Part shown: one piece after another, positions 1-8,562 of the stretch
Position numbering within the stretch: position 1 is the first letter of the stretch
Layout: each line of letters begins with the position of its first letter
Source: Halanaerobiales bacterium
Lineage (GTDB): Bacteria; Bacillota; Halanaerobiia; B1SED10-174
DNA: 48,905 nt
Assembly (NCBI GenBank): GCA_003551905.1
Contig: PUNT01000198.1
Span: 1 to 48,905 of the forward strand
Direction of reading: 5' to 3'
Program-made: the position numbers and the translations under genes
Notes under the pieces: model-generated
What the model saw: the letters and a program-made list of their open reading frames with translations, nothing else
Databases searched by the model: none
Told to the model about the DNA's origin: nothing

Positions 1-929
1 AGAAAATGGCTGAATTTATCGGTACTGAAGACTCAATCGCTTATAGCAGTGGTTATGTTGCCAACCTATCAACAATTTCCACCCTTCTTGGGCGCCATGA
101 TGTTGTTATAACTGATAAATTGAGCCATGCCAGTATTATCGATGGATGCGCCTTGTCCCATGCCAAATTTCGCCGCTTCCGCCACAATGACATGGCTGAT
201 CTGGAAAACAATCTAAAACAAGCAGATAAAGAAGGACTAAAGGGGCGAATGGTAATTGTTGATGCAGTTTACAGCATGGATGGAGATGTCTGCCCCTTGC
301 CTGAACTGCTAGAAATTTGTAAAAAATACAATGCCCTTTTAGTCGTTGACGAAGCTCATTCCCTTGGGGTTATGGGTGAAAACGGACGGGGAGTAACAGA
401 ATACTTTGGAATCGATCCCAAAGAAATTGACCTCTACAGTGGCTCTCTAAGCAAAACTATCCCGGCAGTAGGTGGTTATGTGGCCGGCAAAAAGAATACC
501 ATCAATTTTTTGCGACATCATGCCCGGGGCTTTGTTTTCTCTGCTGCCCTACCTCCTGGAGCTGTTGCTGCTGCCATCAGGTCGCTAGAGATAATTGATG
601 AAGAGAGCTGGCGTCACAAAAAACTTAGAGAAAACATCAACTACTTTATAGATAATCTGAACAAGATGGGCTATGATACTCTTAACACCAAAAGCAGCGT
701 AATTCCTATAATAATTGGTGAAGAAGCTCCAACGCTAGAGCTAACCGCCCTCCTACACAGGGATGGCATGTTCGTATCACCTATCCTTCCCCCGGCTGTA
801 CCTGTAAAAACCTGTAGACTGCGGGCCAATGTAATTGCTTCTCATACTAAAGAAGATCTAGATTTTGCTCTTAACCTCCTTGAAAATCATGGCAAAGAAC
901 TGGGAATTATAGGAGGCCAGCAAATTTAA
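1..929 (+). CDS. Alpha-oxoamine synthase, serine palmitoyltransferase-like (5' partial)
   Basis: PLP-dependent enzyme that condenses an amino acid with an acyl-CoA (family: 8-amino-7-oxononanoate synthase, 2-amino-3-ketobutyrate CoA ligase, serine palmitoyltransferase). The reading frame is open to the left edge, so the N-terminal part (about 80-90 residues by family length) lies outside the window. Visible motifs are the cofactor-binding DEAHS, then GSLSKTIPAVGG with the Schiff-base lysine, then FSAALPPG, and a C-terminal PPAVP...ASHT segment followed by GKELGII. The SLSK...GGYVAG and PPAVP...HT pattern is closer to serine-palmitoyltransferase-like members than to Kbl or BioF. The stop overlaps the next gene's ATG by one base (TAATG), with AGGAGG at 911-916, so the two are translationally coupled. 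The amino acid and acyl substrates cannot be read from sequence. Confidence 0.85.
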   Translation, partial: KMAEFIGTEDSIAYSSGYVANLSTISTLLGRHDVVITDKLSHASIIDGCALSHAKFRRFRHNDMADLENNLKQADKEGLKGRMVIVDAVYSMDGDVCPLPELLEICKKYNALLVVDEAHSLGVMGENGRGVTEYFGIDPKEIDLYSGSLSKTIPAVGGYVAGKKNTINFLRHHARGFVFSAALPPGAVAAAIRSLEIIDEESWRHKKLRENINYFIDNLNKMGYDTLNTKSSVIPIIIGEEAPTLELTALLHRDGMFVSPILPPAVPVKTCRLRANVIASHTKEDLDFALNLLENHGKELGIIGGQQI

Positions 930-2149
930 TGAAGGCAATTCAATTTTTGGGGAGTATCCCTCGTTATGCCTTTTCAACAATTGCCGGTAAAATACATTCA
1001 GGAGCGTATTACAACACTTTTTCTAATCTACAGCTTATAGAGAAAGAACCTCCTGCTCTGCCCACTCCTCAATGGGTTAAAATAAAACCCTACTATAGCG
1101 GGATTTGCGGCAGTGACATAAATTTGATCACACTCAAAGACTCTCCCTATACTTCTCCATTTGTTTCATTCCCCTTTGTCATGGGTCACGAAAACTGTGG
1201 AACAATCGTGGAAACAGGCCCTGAGGTAGATAACCTAAAAACAGGAATGAGAGTGGTAGTTGATCCCATGCTTACTTGTAATGTAAGGGGTTTTGCAAAA
1301 GATCAATGCCCTCCTTGTAAAACTAACAATCAATCCCGTTGCCTTAATTTTAGGAAAGGATGCATCAGTCCTGGATTACTCATTGGAACCTGCAAAGACA
1401 CCGGTGGTAGCTGGAGTGACGCATTTGTTGCCCATAGTGAAAATGTATACCCCCTTCCAGAATCCATGGACTGGGAAACAGCAGCCCTAATAGACTCCTT
1501 TGCATCAGCAGTTCATCCCGTAGCCCGTCACTTCCCTGAGACACAGGATAGAGTTCTCATCATTGGCGGAGGACCTGTAGGGCTTTGTGTTTTGTTGGCC
1601 TTGCGATCTTTAGGCTTTGAGGGGAATGTTTCCATAATGGTCAAATATCCTTTTCAAGAAAAGATCGCCCAGGAAGCAGGAGCAGACAATATAATATATT
1701 TCAAAGGTAATTACAAAGAAACTCTGGCAAATATTTTTGATATGGAACTCCTTTCTCCTATGTTGGGTGAAAAAGTTCCCCTGGGAGGTCCTGAGAAAAT
1801 ATTTGATTGCATAGGCAGTTCTTCAAGTTTAAAGGATTCTTTATCCATGGCAGGTCCTGGTGGAAATGTGGTGCTGGTTGGCCTGGCTTCGTTTCCTAAA
1901 GGAATTGATTGGACACCAATTTGGCTCAAAGAACTCTCCATAAACGGTATCTTCACCTACAGCACAGAATTTACTGAAGAAGACCCTATTTCAACTTATG
2001 AGCTCTCCATAAGGCTGGCCACTGAAAACAATCTTCCCTTGTCCTCTCTCCTCACCCACACCTTCCCCCTGGAAGAATATAAGAAAGCCATGGAATATAA
2101 TTTGAGTAAAAGTAGACATGGCCTTATCAAAAGCGCTTTTAAGATTTAG
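929..2149 (+). CDS. Zinc-dependent alcohol dehydrogenase (MDR superfamily)
   Basis: A 406-residue medium-chain dehydrogenase/reductase. The N-terminal GroES-like half carries CGSD (catalytic zinc Cys), GHENCG (His-Glu) and a Cys-rich structural-zinc segment with CPPC near residues 127-130. The Rossmann half has the dinucleotide motif GGGPVG. It is longer than threonine dehydrogenase (about 340 residues) because of an extended N-terminus and lobe. Because it is coupled to an alpha-oxoamine synthase, it may reduce the beta-keto product of that enzyme or oxidise its precursor; this is inference. A threonine dehydrogenase/Kbl pair is the main alternative. A symmetrical terminator follows. Confidence 0.85.
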   Translation: MKAIQFLGSIPRYAFSTIAGKIHSGAYYNTFSNLQLIEKEPPALPTPQWVKIKPYYSGICGSDINLITLKDSPYTSPFVSFPFVMGHENCGTIVETGPEVDNLKTGMRVVVDPMLTCNVRGFAKDQCPPCKTNNQSRCLNFRKGCISPGLLIGTCKDTGGSWSDAFVAHSENVYPLPESMDWETAALIDSFASAVHPVARHFPETQDRVLIIGGGPVGLCVLLALRSLGFEGNVSIMVKYPFQEKIAQEAGADNIIYFKGNYKETLANIFDMELLSPMLGEKVPLGGPEKIFDCIGSSSSLKDSLSMAGPGGNVVLVGLASFPKGIDWTPIWLKELSINGIFTYSTEFTEEDPISTYELSIRLATENNLPLSSLLTHTFPLEEYKKAMEYNLSKSRHGLIKSAFKI

Positions 2150-2192
2150 TTTTAAGGCTTCCTCTATAAAATATAATTTTATATACCAGATA

Positions 2193-2216
2193 AAAAAATC
2201 CCTGCAGGGATTTTTT
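2193..2216. terminator. Bidirectional intrinsic terminator
   Basis: A perfect palindrome made of an A-run, TCCCTGCAGGGA and a T-run lies between the convergent dehydrogenase and ferritin genes. It would give a GC stem followed by U residues on both strands. Confidence 0.8.
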
Positions 2217-2282
2217 ATTATGTAAAATATTAAGGGAGGTTTAAGTTCACCTCCCTTGATGTCAAATTATTTTCTGGCCTAG

Positions 2283-2765
2283 TTAGTCTAATAGGCCTTC
2301 AAACTCATCCTCGTGTTCTACTTCTTCCTGCATTATATGTCTTATGACATGGAAAGTGATAGGATCTTTTATATCGGTTTTTAATTTGTCCAGTATTTTT
2401 TCATATGCAGCTATGGCACATTGCTCTGCCTCAATACCTGCTTTGAGAAAACCCTTGTAGTCTTTATTATTTTTAGGTAATTTTACCTTCTTACAACCAG
2501 CAGTGGATACAATCTTTTCAAAATCCCTTACTGGTTCACCACCCAGTTGTGTTATGCGTTCTGCCAGTTCTTCAGCATGTTCCAACTCTTCAGCAGCAAT
2601 TTTGTCGAATTTTTCTGCCACTATCTGACTATTAATTCCTTCAGCCAATTCTGCAGCTAATTTGTAATAATAGAATGCTATCCACTCATCTGCATAAGCG
2701 CTTTGCAGGTCAGCAATAAGCTCATCCACTTTGGGACCAACTAACTCTCGTCCTCTTTTTCCCAT
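2283..2765 (-). CDS. Ferritin-like protein of the DPSL/thioferritin type
   Basis: A 160-residue four-helix protein that probably oxidises and stores iron with peroxide or oxygen. Two ExxH motifs, EELEH (59-63) and EEVEH (147-151), together with Glu27 and Glu114 fit a di-iron site. Cys91 and Cys116 are 25 residues apart, the spacing of the conserved cysteine pair (101/126) in the Sulfolobus Dps-like protein, a hallmark of DPSL (thioferritin) proteins rather than classical Dps or bacterioferritin. An AAGGAGGG site precedes the ATG. It lies 22 bp downstream of the superoxide reductase gene and is probably co-transcribed with it, so peroxide made by that enzyme could be consumed here. Confidence 0.8.
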   Translation of the reverse strand: MGKRGRELVGPKVDELIADLQSAYADEWIAFYYYKLAAELAEGINSQIVAEKFDKIAAEELEHAEELAERITQLGGEPVRDFEKIVSTAGCKKVKLPKNNKDYKGFLKAGIEAEQCAIAAYEKILDKLKTDIKDPITFHVIRHIMQEEVEHEDEFEGLLD

Positions 2766-2787
2766 TTTAACAGCTCCCTCCTTTCGT

Positions 2788-3180
2788 TTATAATTTTACC
2801 TCCTGGGAATTTTCCCAGAGCCCATGGATATTACAATAACTCAATGCAAGCAAGGAACCGGGCCTACTAAATTTTACAACAGTTTCCACCAGGGGCTCAC
2901 AAGTTACTGCACCTTCACCAGAACCCTTAGCAGATTCACCATGTGCTTCAAGATTAAATGTAGCCAGGTGTACTGTAAATTTTTCTCCTTCAGGCTGGAA
3001 AAAGAGCTTCATCCAACGTATATGATGCTCAACTGTGTTGGGATGAGGGATCTCAGTACCAACAGCAAGCTGGATTTTAACTGGGTTCCCTGGTGAAATA
3101 TCACCTTTAATTTCAATTGTTGGCACATGTTTTTCCTTTTTCCAATCTGCTTTTTGCAGATAATCACCAATGGTGCTCAT
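2788..3180 (-). CDS. Superoxide reductase, neelaredoxin type
   Basis: About 130 residues that reduce superoxide to peroxide at a mononuclear iron. Visible ligands are His18 in EKHVP, His46 and His52 in HPNTVEHHI, and Cys116-x2-His119 in YCNIHG. The conserved Glu-Lys before His18 is present. There is no N-terminal desulforedoxin domain, so this is the one-iron class. An upstream in-frame ATG at 3216 exists, but GGGAGG lies at a proper distance only from the ATG at 3180, which also gives the family's usual N-terminus. It is the first gene of an oxygen-defence pair with the ferritin-like gene. Rubredoxin, its usual electron donor, is not in the window. Confidence 0.9.
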   Translation of the reverse strand: MSTIGDYLQKADWKKEKHVPTIEIKGDISPGNPVKIQLAVGTEIPHPNTVEHHIRWMKLFFQPEGEKFTVHLATFNLEAHGESAKGSGEGAVTCEPLVETVVKFSRPGSLLALSYCNIHGLWENSQEVKL

Positions 3181-3257
3181 ATAAAGAACCTCCCTTTTAT
3201 TGAACTTCTCTTCCACCTATTATCCTATATTCGAAAAAAATTGCTAAAAACCTCTTA

Positions 3258-4208
3258 TCAGTAATAATTGTTTTTATCAGTACGGTATCGAATGTTCTCT
3301 AAAATCTCTTTTACTATCTCCAAGTCCTTCCCCACCCCTTTAAATCCTACAAAGTTTTCATCTCCCCACAAATTCTCTATTTTACTACCAACAACCCCTT
3401 CTTTCATTACTTTAAACAAATCTAAGCCTGTATCCTGCACGCGGGGGTCTTTTACCAGTCGAATGTTGACTTCATCTCCCTCCTGATAGGAAACCAGTGC
3501 AATGTCTGCCCCTAGTTCTAACAACATAATTGCCACATAATAAACATAATCCCTGTTTGTTTGTGTAAAAACTATCAGATAGTCGCCTAGTTTATATAAT
3601 TGAGCACTGATAGCTGCCTGAAGTTTTGTTTCTCTGGTAAGAAGGCGGCTCATACTTACAATTTCCAAAACATCTTTATAAGTAATTCCCCCCTGGAGCA
3701 AAATCTCCCCCAGGACAATAATTGTTGATCCGGAAGCCCGTTCCAGATAGATGGTATCACCCAGTATGCCAGCGGATAAAGCTAAAGCCATTTCCCTATT
3801 GATGGGCAGTCCCATTTTCTTTAAAATCCTGTATACCAGTTGACAGGTTGAATCTGTTTCTTCATGCAAATATGCTTCTGCTCCTTGCAGAAGTTTATTG
3901 TCTCTATGATGATCGATAACAGCATAAGATTCTAGAGGAATATCCGGAAGCTGCTGCTCATCAGCTGTATCCACAATTATTATCCTCTCCCCTTCCTCTA
4001 TAACCGGAGAAAAATATACATTCATCTTAAGCTTTTTTATAAGTTCTCTCCCATGCTCTGCAACATCTCCGGGGACACCAATTCTGCCCTCTAGAGCAAT
4101 ACTCAATGCATAGGCAGCCCCCAAAGCATCCGCATCTGCATCCTCATGAGTAACCATCAAGGTGTTTTCCCCCTGGCATTTTTTCAAGTATTCTATAATC
4201 TCTTCCAA
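3258..4208 (-). CDS. DHH-family phosphoesterase
   Basis: A 316-residue protein of the DHH/DHHA1 class (oligoribonuclease/pAp-phosphatase NrnA and archaeal relatives). Motif I is HEDADADALGAA, motif II VDTAD and motif III the signature DHH in VIDHHR, followed by an internal GDT motif (SAGILGDT) that completes the metal site. The C-terminal third resembles a substrate-binding DHHA1 domain, with GFKGVGKDLE replacing the usual GGxxxGGH signature. The start appears to be TTG. Nanooligonucleotide, pAp or cyclic-dinucleotide degradation are all possible. A c-di-GMP riboswitch elsewhere in the window makes dinucleotide turnover worth testing, but the sequence does not decide it. Confidence 0.8.
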   Translation of the reverse strand: MEEIIEYLKKCQGENTLMVTHEDADADALGAAYALSIALEGRIGVPGDVAEHGRELIKKLKMNVYFSPVIEEGERIIIVDTADEQQLPDIPLESYAVIDHHRDNKLLQGAEAYLHEETDSTCQLVYRILKKMGLPINREMALALSAGILGDTIYLERASGSTIIVLGEILLQGGITYKDVLEIVSMSRLLTRETKLQAAISAQLYKLGDYLIVFTQTNRDYVYYVAIMLLELGADIALVSYQEGDEVNIRLVKDPRVQDTGLDLFKVMKEGVVGSKIENLWGDENFVGFKGVGKDLEIVKEILENIRYRTDKNNYY

Positions 4209-4312
4209 AACACCATCACATCCTTTTCACTACTATATTCTCTCCAATATCAACAAAAAAGGAGTAGAGGGTTTCAAGTGTATTTAGAGAATTTCTTTAT
4301 TGAGGTGGTCTT

Positions 4313-6037
4313 ATGGATAAAAAGACTGTAACAAAAATGCTCCGTGAAACTGGTTTGTTGATGGAACTTGCTGATAACAATGTATATAAAGCAAGAGCAT
4401 ATAGCAATGCTGCTCGGGTCCTGGAGGATTCTGAGGAAGATTTAGAAACCTTGATTGCAGAAAATCGCTTGCAGGGACTGCCCGGCATAGGTAAAGCATT
4501 AAATGAAAAGATTATTGAGATATATAAAACAGAGACCCTGCATGTCCTGGAGGAGCTTAAAGAACAGATACCTGAAGGTCTCCTGGACATGCTACAGATA
4601 CCCGGCCTTGGTCCTAAAAAGATAAAAACACTGTATGAGAATCTTGGCATTAGCAGTATTGGAGAACTTGAATATGCCTGCGAAGAAAACAGGCTCCTAG
4701 AATTACCGAAATTTGGTCCCAAAATTCAAGAAAAAATTCTCAAAGGTATACATGCTTACCGGCAGTATAAAAAACAGTTCCTGTATTCTGAAGCTTTATC
4801 AATAGCAAAAATATTTCTAGAAGATCTCATGCAGTCAAAACTAATTTCTCAGGGAATTATTACCGGCTCTCTTCGCCGTTGTCAGGGCCTGGTAAGGGAC
4901 ATAGACCTCTTGCTCTGCGGCCCGGTTATTAGTGAATTACGGGCTTACTGTTCCCGTTTTTCTTCACTAAAACACGTTCGACTTAAAGAGCCCAACACCC
5001 TCAATGCCTTTACTGAAAATGATGTCCCGGTGGATATTCATGTGGTAAATAAAGATGTCTGGGGAACATACACTGTCTTTACTACAGGCAGCATTGAACA
5101 TGTAAACAAATTGCAAAAATTATGTGCTAATATTCCAGAAAAAGAACTTATAGAAGTCTGCCCTGACACATATCTACCAAAAGCTGACTGTGAAGAAAAG
5201 ATCTATAAAATCATGGGATTACCTTTTATCCCCCCGGAAATGAGAGAAGGAGTTTTTGAGATAGAATTGGCTGAAAAAGAAAAGTTGCCAGAAAAACTCA
5301 TCACTCTCGAAGATTTAGCAGGAATTCTCCATGTTCACACCACTTTTAGCGATGGGGCTGCAACTCTGGAACAAGTAGTAGGATATGCTTATAATGCTGG
5401 ACACAGCTACCTGGGAATAACTGATCACAGCAAATCTGCTTTTTATGCAGGCGGCTTAAAAGAAAAAGACTTAAAGAGACAAAGCAAGGCCATAAAAAAG
5501 TTTAACAGTCAATACCAGGACTTTACAATATTTCATAGCGTTGAATCTGATATTCTTCCGGATGGAAATCTGGACTACCCTGATGATATTTTGCAGGAAC
5601 TCGATTTTGTCTTGGCTTCAGTTCACTCTCATTTTAAAATGTCCAAACAGGAAATGACTAAAAGAATCATCAAAGCCATCGCCCATCCTGCTGTGCGAAT
5701 TCTTGGCCACCCTACAGGACGCTTGCTCCTGGCCAGAGAGCCTTATGAAGTTGATCTGAACGAGGTTATTAAAGCTGCCCTTTATTATAATGTAGCAATT
5801 GAAATTAATGCCAACCCTCATAGGCTGGACCTCGACTGGCAAGAGGCTAAAAGAGCAGCCAGTGCAGGGGTGCTTTTGGTAATCAATCCAGATGCACACC
5901 GCCTTACCGGTTTCCATGACACCATAAATGGCATTAACGTTGCCCGGAAAGCAGGACTCTCAGCAGAAAATATACTCAACACCAGGGAAACCCTTGAAGT
6001 ACAATCATTTTTCGATAATGGCAAGAATCTCCAATAA
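4313..6037 (+). CDS. polX: Family X DNA polymerase with PHP domain
   Basis: A 574-residue repair polymerase/3'-5' exonuclease, matching the length of bacterial PolX. Helix-hairpin-helix motifs lie at LPGIGKA (56-62), IPGLGPKK (96-103) and LPKFGPK (131-137). The polymerase nucleotidyltransferase core has GSLRRC...DID with Asp196 and Asp198, and a third Asp at 241. The C-terminal PHP phosphoesterase starts with LHVH (340, 342) and has SDILPDG, GHPTGR and PDAH. The residue before LHVH is Ile where Asp is usual, a small deviation at the PHP metal site; the other metal ligands look present. TGAGGTGG precedes the ATG. Its 3' end overlaps the convergent HAD gene by 33 bp. Confidence 0.92.
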   Translation: MDKKTVTKMLRETGLLMELADNNVYKARAYSNAARVLEDSEEDLETLIAENRLQGLPGIGKALNEKIIEIYKTETLHVLEELKEQIPEGLLDMLQIPGLGPKKIKTLYENLGISSIGELEYACEENRLLELPKFGPKIQEKILKGIHAYRQYKKQFLYSEALSIAKIFLEDLMQSKLISQGIITGSLRRCQGLVRDIDLLLCGPVISELRAYCSRFSSLKHVRLKEPNTLNAFTENDVPVDIHVVNKDVWGTYTVFTTGSIEHVNKLQKLCANIPEKELIEVCPDTYLPKADCEEKIYKIMGLPFIPPEMREGVFEIELAEKEKLPEKLITLEDLAGILHVHTTFSDGAATLEQVVGYAYNAGHSYLGITDHSKSAFYAGGLKEKDLKRQSKAIKKFNSQYQDFTIFHSVESDILPDGNLDYPDDILQELDFVLASVHSHFKMSKQEMTKRIIKAIAHPAVRILGHPTGRLLLAREPYEVDLNEVIKAALYYNVAIEINANPHRLDLDWQEAKRAASAGVLLVINPDAHRLTGFHDTINGINVARKAGLSAENILNTRETLEVQSFFDNGKNLQ

Positions 6038-6667
6038 CTCTTCGATAGAATCTATCAGATAATCAGCACCTGTAAGTTCCTCAGGCTTACCATAACCATA
6101 TAAACACCCAATAGTTATAAGACCATTCCCTTTTCCTGCCTCTACATCAGAAGAGCGATCTCCCACCATAGCAGTAATACTGGGAAATTCGCTGGTGATA
6201 ATTCTCAATAATGCTACTTTGTTTTCCGTGCTATATTCACCAGCGCTGTAAACTTTTTCGAATAAGCTGTTGAGTTTAAAAACCTCTATAACCTTCTTAA
6301 CGTATAACTCTTCTCCATTGGAGGCAATAAAGAGGTCATGACCATTATTTTTTAATTCCTCAAGTGTTACCTCTACACCTTGATAAAGGGTCCCCCGTCC
6401 CTCCTTTAGATATCTGATATCAGTTTTACTCAAAATATCCGCTGCTTTCCCTTTGGTATATGAATCTGCACCAGGAAAAACTTTCTCCCAAATTTCCGGC
6501 ATTGGTCTTCCCAGATAATCTTTACACTCCTTCCTGGTGGGAAGTTCTCTTTTATACAGGCCCAACCTGTTCATCTCAGCTACCATCTCCCGGTAGGCTA
6601 CTACAGCAAGTTCTTCAGCTTTAAAAATAGTACCATCCAGATCAAAAACAATGCCAGGTTTAGTCAC
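6005..6667 (-). CDS. HAD-superfamily hydrolase (phosphoglycolate phosphatase-like)
   Basis: A 220-residue phosphatase. Motif I FDLDGT carries the nucleophile and acid/base Asp near the N-terminus, motif II is IASNG, the conserved Lys is in STENKVALL, and motif IV is MVGDRSSD. A helical cap lies between motifs I and II, as in Gph/PgmB-type enzymes. The start is GTG with AAGGAGGAG in front. Substrate unknown: phosphoglycolate, a sugar phosphate and pyrophosphate are all possible. The 3' end overlaps polX on the other strand. It is 22 bp downstream of the permease gene and probably in the same transcript. Confidence 0.85.
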   Translation of the reverse strand: MTKPGIVFDLDGTIFKAEELAVVAYREMVAEMNRLGLYKRELPTRKECKDYLGRPMPEIWEKVFPGADSYTKGKAADILSKTDIRYLKEGRGTLYQGVEVTLEELKNNGHDLFIASNGEELYVKKVIEVFKLNSLFEKVYSAGEYSTENKVALLRIITSEFPSITAMVGDRSSDVEAGKGNGLITIGCLYGYGKPEELTGADYLIDSIEELLEILAIIEK

Positions 6668-6689
6668 ATCTACTCCTCCTTGTAGTTTA

Positions 6690-8471
6690 TCAGGGCCAGA
6701 GAGGCCATACCCTCATTATCAGGGGAATCACAACCAGGACAACTATTACTGTAAGTGGTAAGCCTAAACGCCAGTAATCAGTAAACTTATACCCACCTGG
6801 ACCCATTACTAGAATGTTGGACTGATGACCAATTGGTGTCAAAAAAGAACAGGAAGCCCCAATAGCAACTCCCATGAGAAAAGGATCTACTGATGCTCCC
6901 AGTCCATAGGCAAGATTTATTGCAACTGGAGCCATCAGTACAGCAGCAGCTGCATTGTTGACAATATTTGAGAGCAAGATTGTTCCAACAATTAACGTCA
7001 GTAAGGTAATTGCAGGAGGGAAAATATCAGCAACCTTTAGCATCTGCTGGGCAAGAAGGCCAGCTCCTCCTGTTGTTTCAAGAGCTTTCCCCACAGGTAT
7101 CATGGCAGCGATGAATATTATAATAGACCAATCTATGCTCTCATAAGCCTGTCTCAACTGTATAATGCCGGCAAATACCATCAACAGAGCAACTGCTACT
7201 ACAGCCAGCTGTATGGAAACATAGCCAAACGCAGTTGCAATTATTGCCCCGGCAAAAATCAATATGGGTAGAGCTACTCTCTTTCTCTGCCCCAGCCTAA
7301 TATCCCTTTCTGCTAAGGGCAAACAACCTAGATTTGCCAGAGTTTCCTGCATGTTCTCTCGCCGCCCTTGCACCAGTAAAATATCTCCTGCTTTAAACCG
7401 TATATCACCAAGGCGTTTCCTCAAACGAGCTCCTTCTCGCGCAACAGCCAGAAGGTTTATGCCGTATCGCCAGCGTAGATTTATACTTCTTGCTGTCCTG
7501 CCAGTAAGAAATGAAGCAGGCATAATAACCACCTCTGAAAACCCCATTTCTTCCTGGCTCATTGATTCTGAACCAAATTTTTTGCTTCCTACCAGTTCAA
7601 AACCCATTGTATCAACAAGCTCTTGCATTTCTGAAGGGTGATCTGTTTCAACAATGAGAATGTCTTCTTCCTTGAGCATCTCATGCCCTGATGGGGCAAT
7701 GATGCTTTCATCTCCCCGGATTATGGCGACCACCACTACATCCGTTTTTGTAGAAAATACCATCTCCCTTAATTGCTGACCTGATAGTTTTGATCCAGAC
7801 GGTATTCTCAGTTCAGTTATATAATCCTGTATATGAAAAACTTCAGATAGATCCTTCTCCTCTTTACGGTAGGGAATAAACCGCCAGCCTAATATCGATA
7901 TAAAAACAACCCCTGCAATTACAATACCCAACCCCACAGGCAAAAAATCAAACATCCCAAATGGCTCAAAACCTGCCTCACCTCTGATTGAAGCTATTAT
8001 AATATTTGGTGGTGTTCCAATAGCTGTAAGCATGCCCCCCAGCAGAGAACCAAAAGCAATAGGCATCAGGTAAAAAGAAGCAGGAGAGTTATTGCGCCGG
8101 GCTACCCTGAGAGCTACTGGCATGATGAATGCTAAGGCTCCCACATTATTCATAAAGCCAGATAAAACAGCAACAATAGCAGTCATAGCTGATACTTGAA
8201 CAAACACACTGCTACCCAGTTTAGCCACCCAGTTGGCTAGAATGTCAACAACCCCGGAATAAAACAGACCACGGCTTATTATAAGAACAGCAGCAACCGT
8301 TATTACCGCAGGGTGACCAAAACCAGAAAAGGCATCCTGCCCCGGAACTACTCCTGTTAATACCAAAACAACTAATGCTGTAAGGGCAATAAGATCATAT
8401 CGCCAGCGCTCTGTAAGAAAAAGAAAGAGTGAAACAACTATAACTGTAAATAATATAATCATCTGTGTCAT
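6690..8471 (-). CDS. SLC13/DASS-type permease with two RCK_C domains
   Basis: About 593 residues. Hydrophobic membrane segments fill the N-terminal 210 and C-terminal 200 residues, and two soluble TrkA-C (RCK_C) domains sit between them (roughly 212-290 and 312-385). This is the layout of the CitT/SLC13-like sodium-coupled anion transporters, often annotated as sulfate permeases. Inverted-repeat signatures are visible: FMNNVGALAFIMPVALR in the first half and LLSNIVNNAAAAVLMAPVA in the second, each with a conserved Asn pair followed by a polar/Pro hairpin. ATG at 8471 is chosen because GGGAG lies ten bases upstream; the in-frame GTG at 8480 abuts the site. The transported anion (sulfate, phosphate or dicarboxylate) cannot be decided. 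Confidence 0.85.
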   Translation of the reverse strand: MTQMIILFTVIVVSLFLFLTERWRYDLIALTALVVLVLTGVVPGQDAFSGFGHPAVITVAAVLIISRGLFYSGVVDILANWVAKLGSSVFVQVSAMTAIVAVLSGFMNNVGALAFIMPVALRVARRNNSPASFYLMPIAFGSLLGGMLTAIGTPPNIIIASIRGEAGFEPFGMFDFLPVGLGIVIAGVVFISILGWRFIPYRKEEKDLSEVFHIQDYITELRIPSGSKLSGQQLREMVFSTKTDVVVVAIIRGDESIIAPSGHEMLKEEDILIVETDHPSEMQELVDTMGFELVGSKKFGSESMSQEEMGFSEVVIMPASFLTGRTARSINLRWRYGINLLAVAREGARLRKRLGDIRFKAGDILLVQGRRENMQETLANLGCLPLAERDIRLGQRKRVALPILIFAGAIIATAFGYVSIQLAVVAVALLMVFAGIIQLRQAYESIDWSIIIFIAAMIPVGKALETTGGAGLLAQQMLKVADIFPPAITLLTLIVGTILLSNIVNNAAAAVLMAPVAINLAYGLGASVDPFLMGVAIGASCSFLTPIGHQSNILVMGPGGYKFTDYWRLGLPLTVIVVLVVIPLIMRVWPLWP

Positions 8472-8562
8472 TTTTTTCACACTCCCTATATTTATTTCAA
8501 CATCAACAGGTACTCTTCCTTTTCCCCTTATTCCATTATTACTTCCAAGGAGGTCTCAAGCT

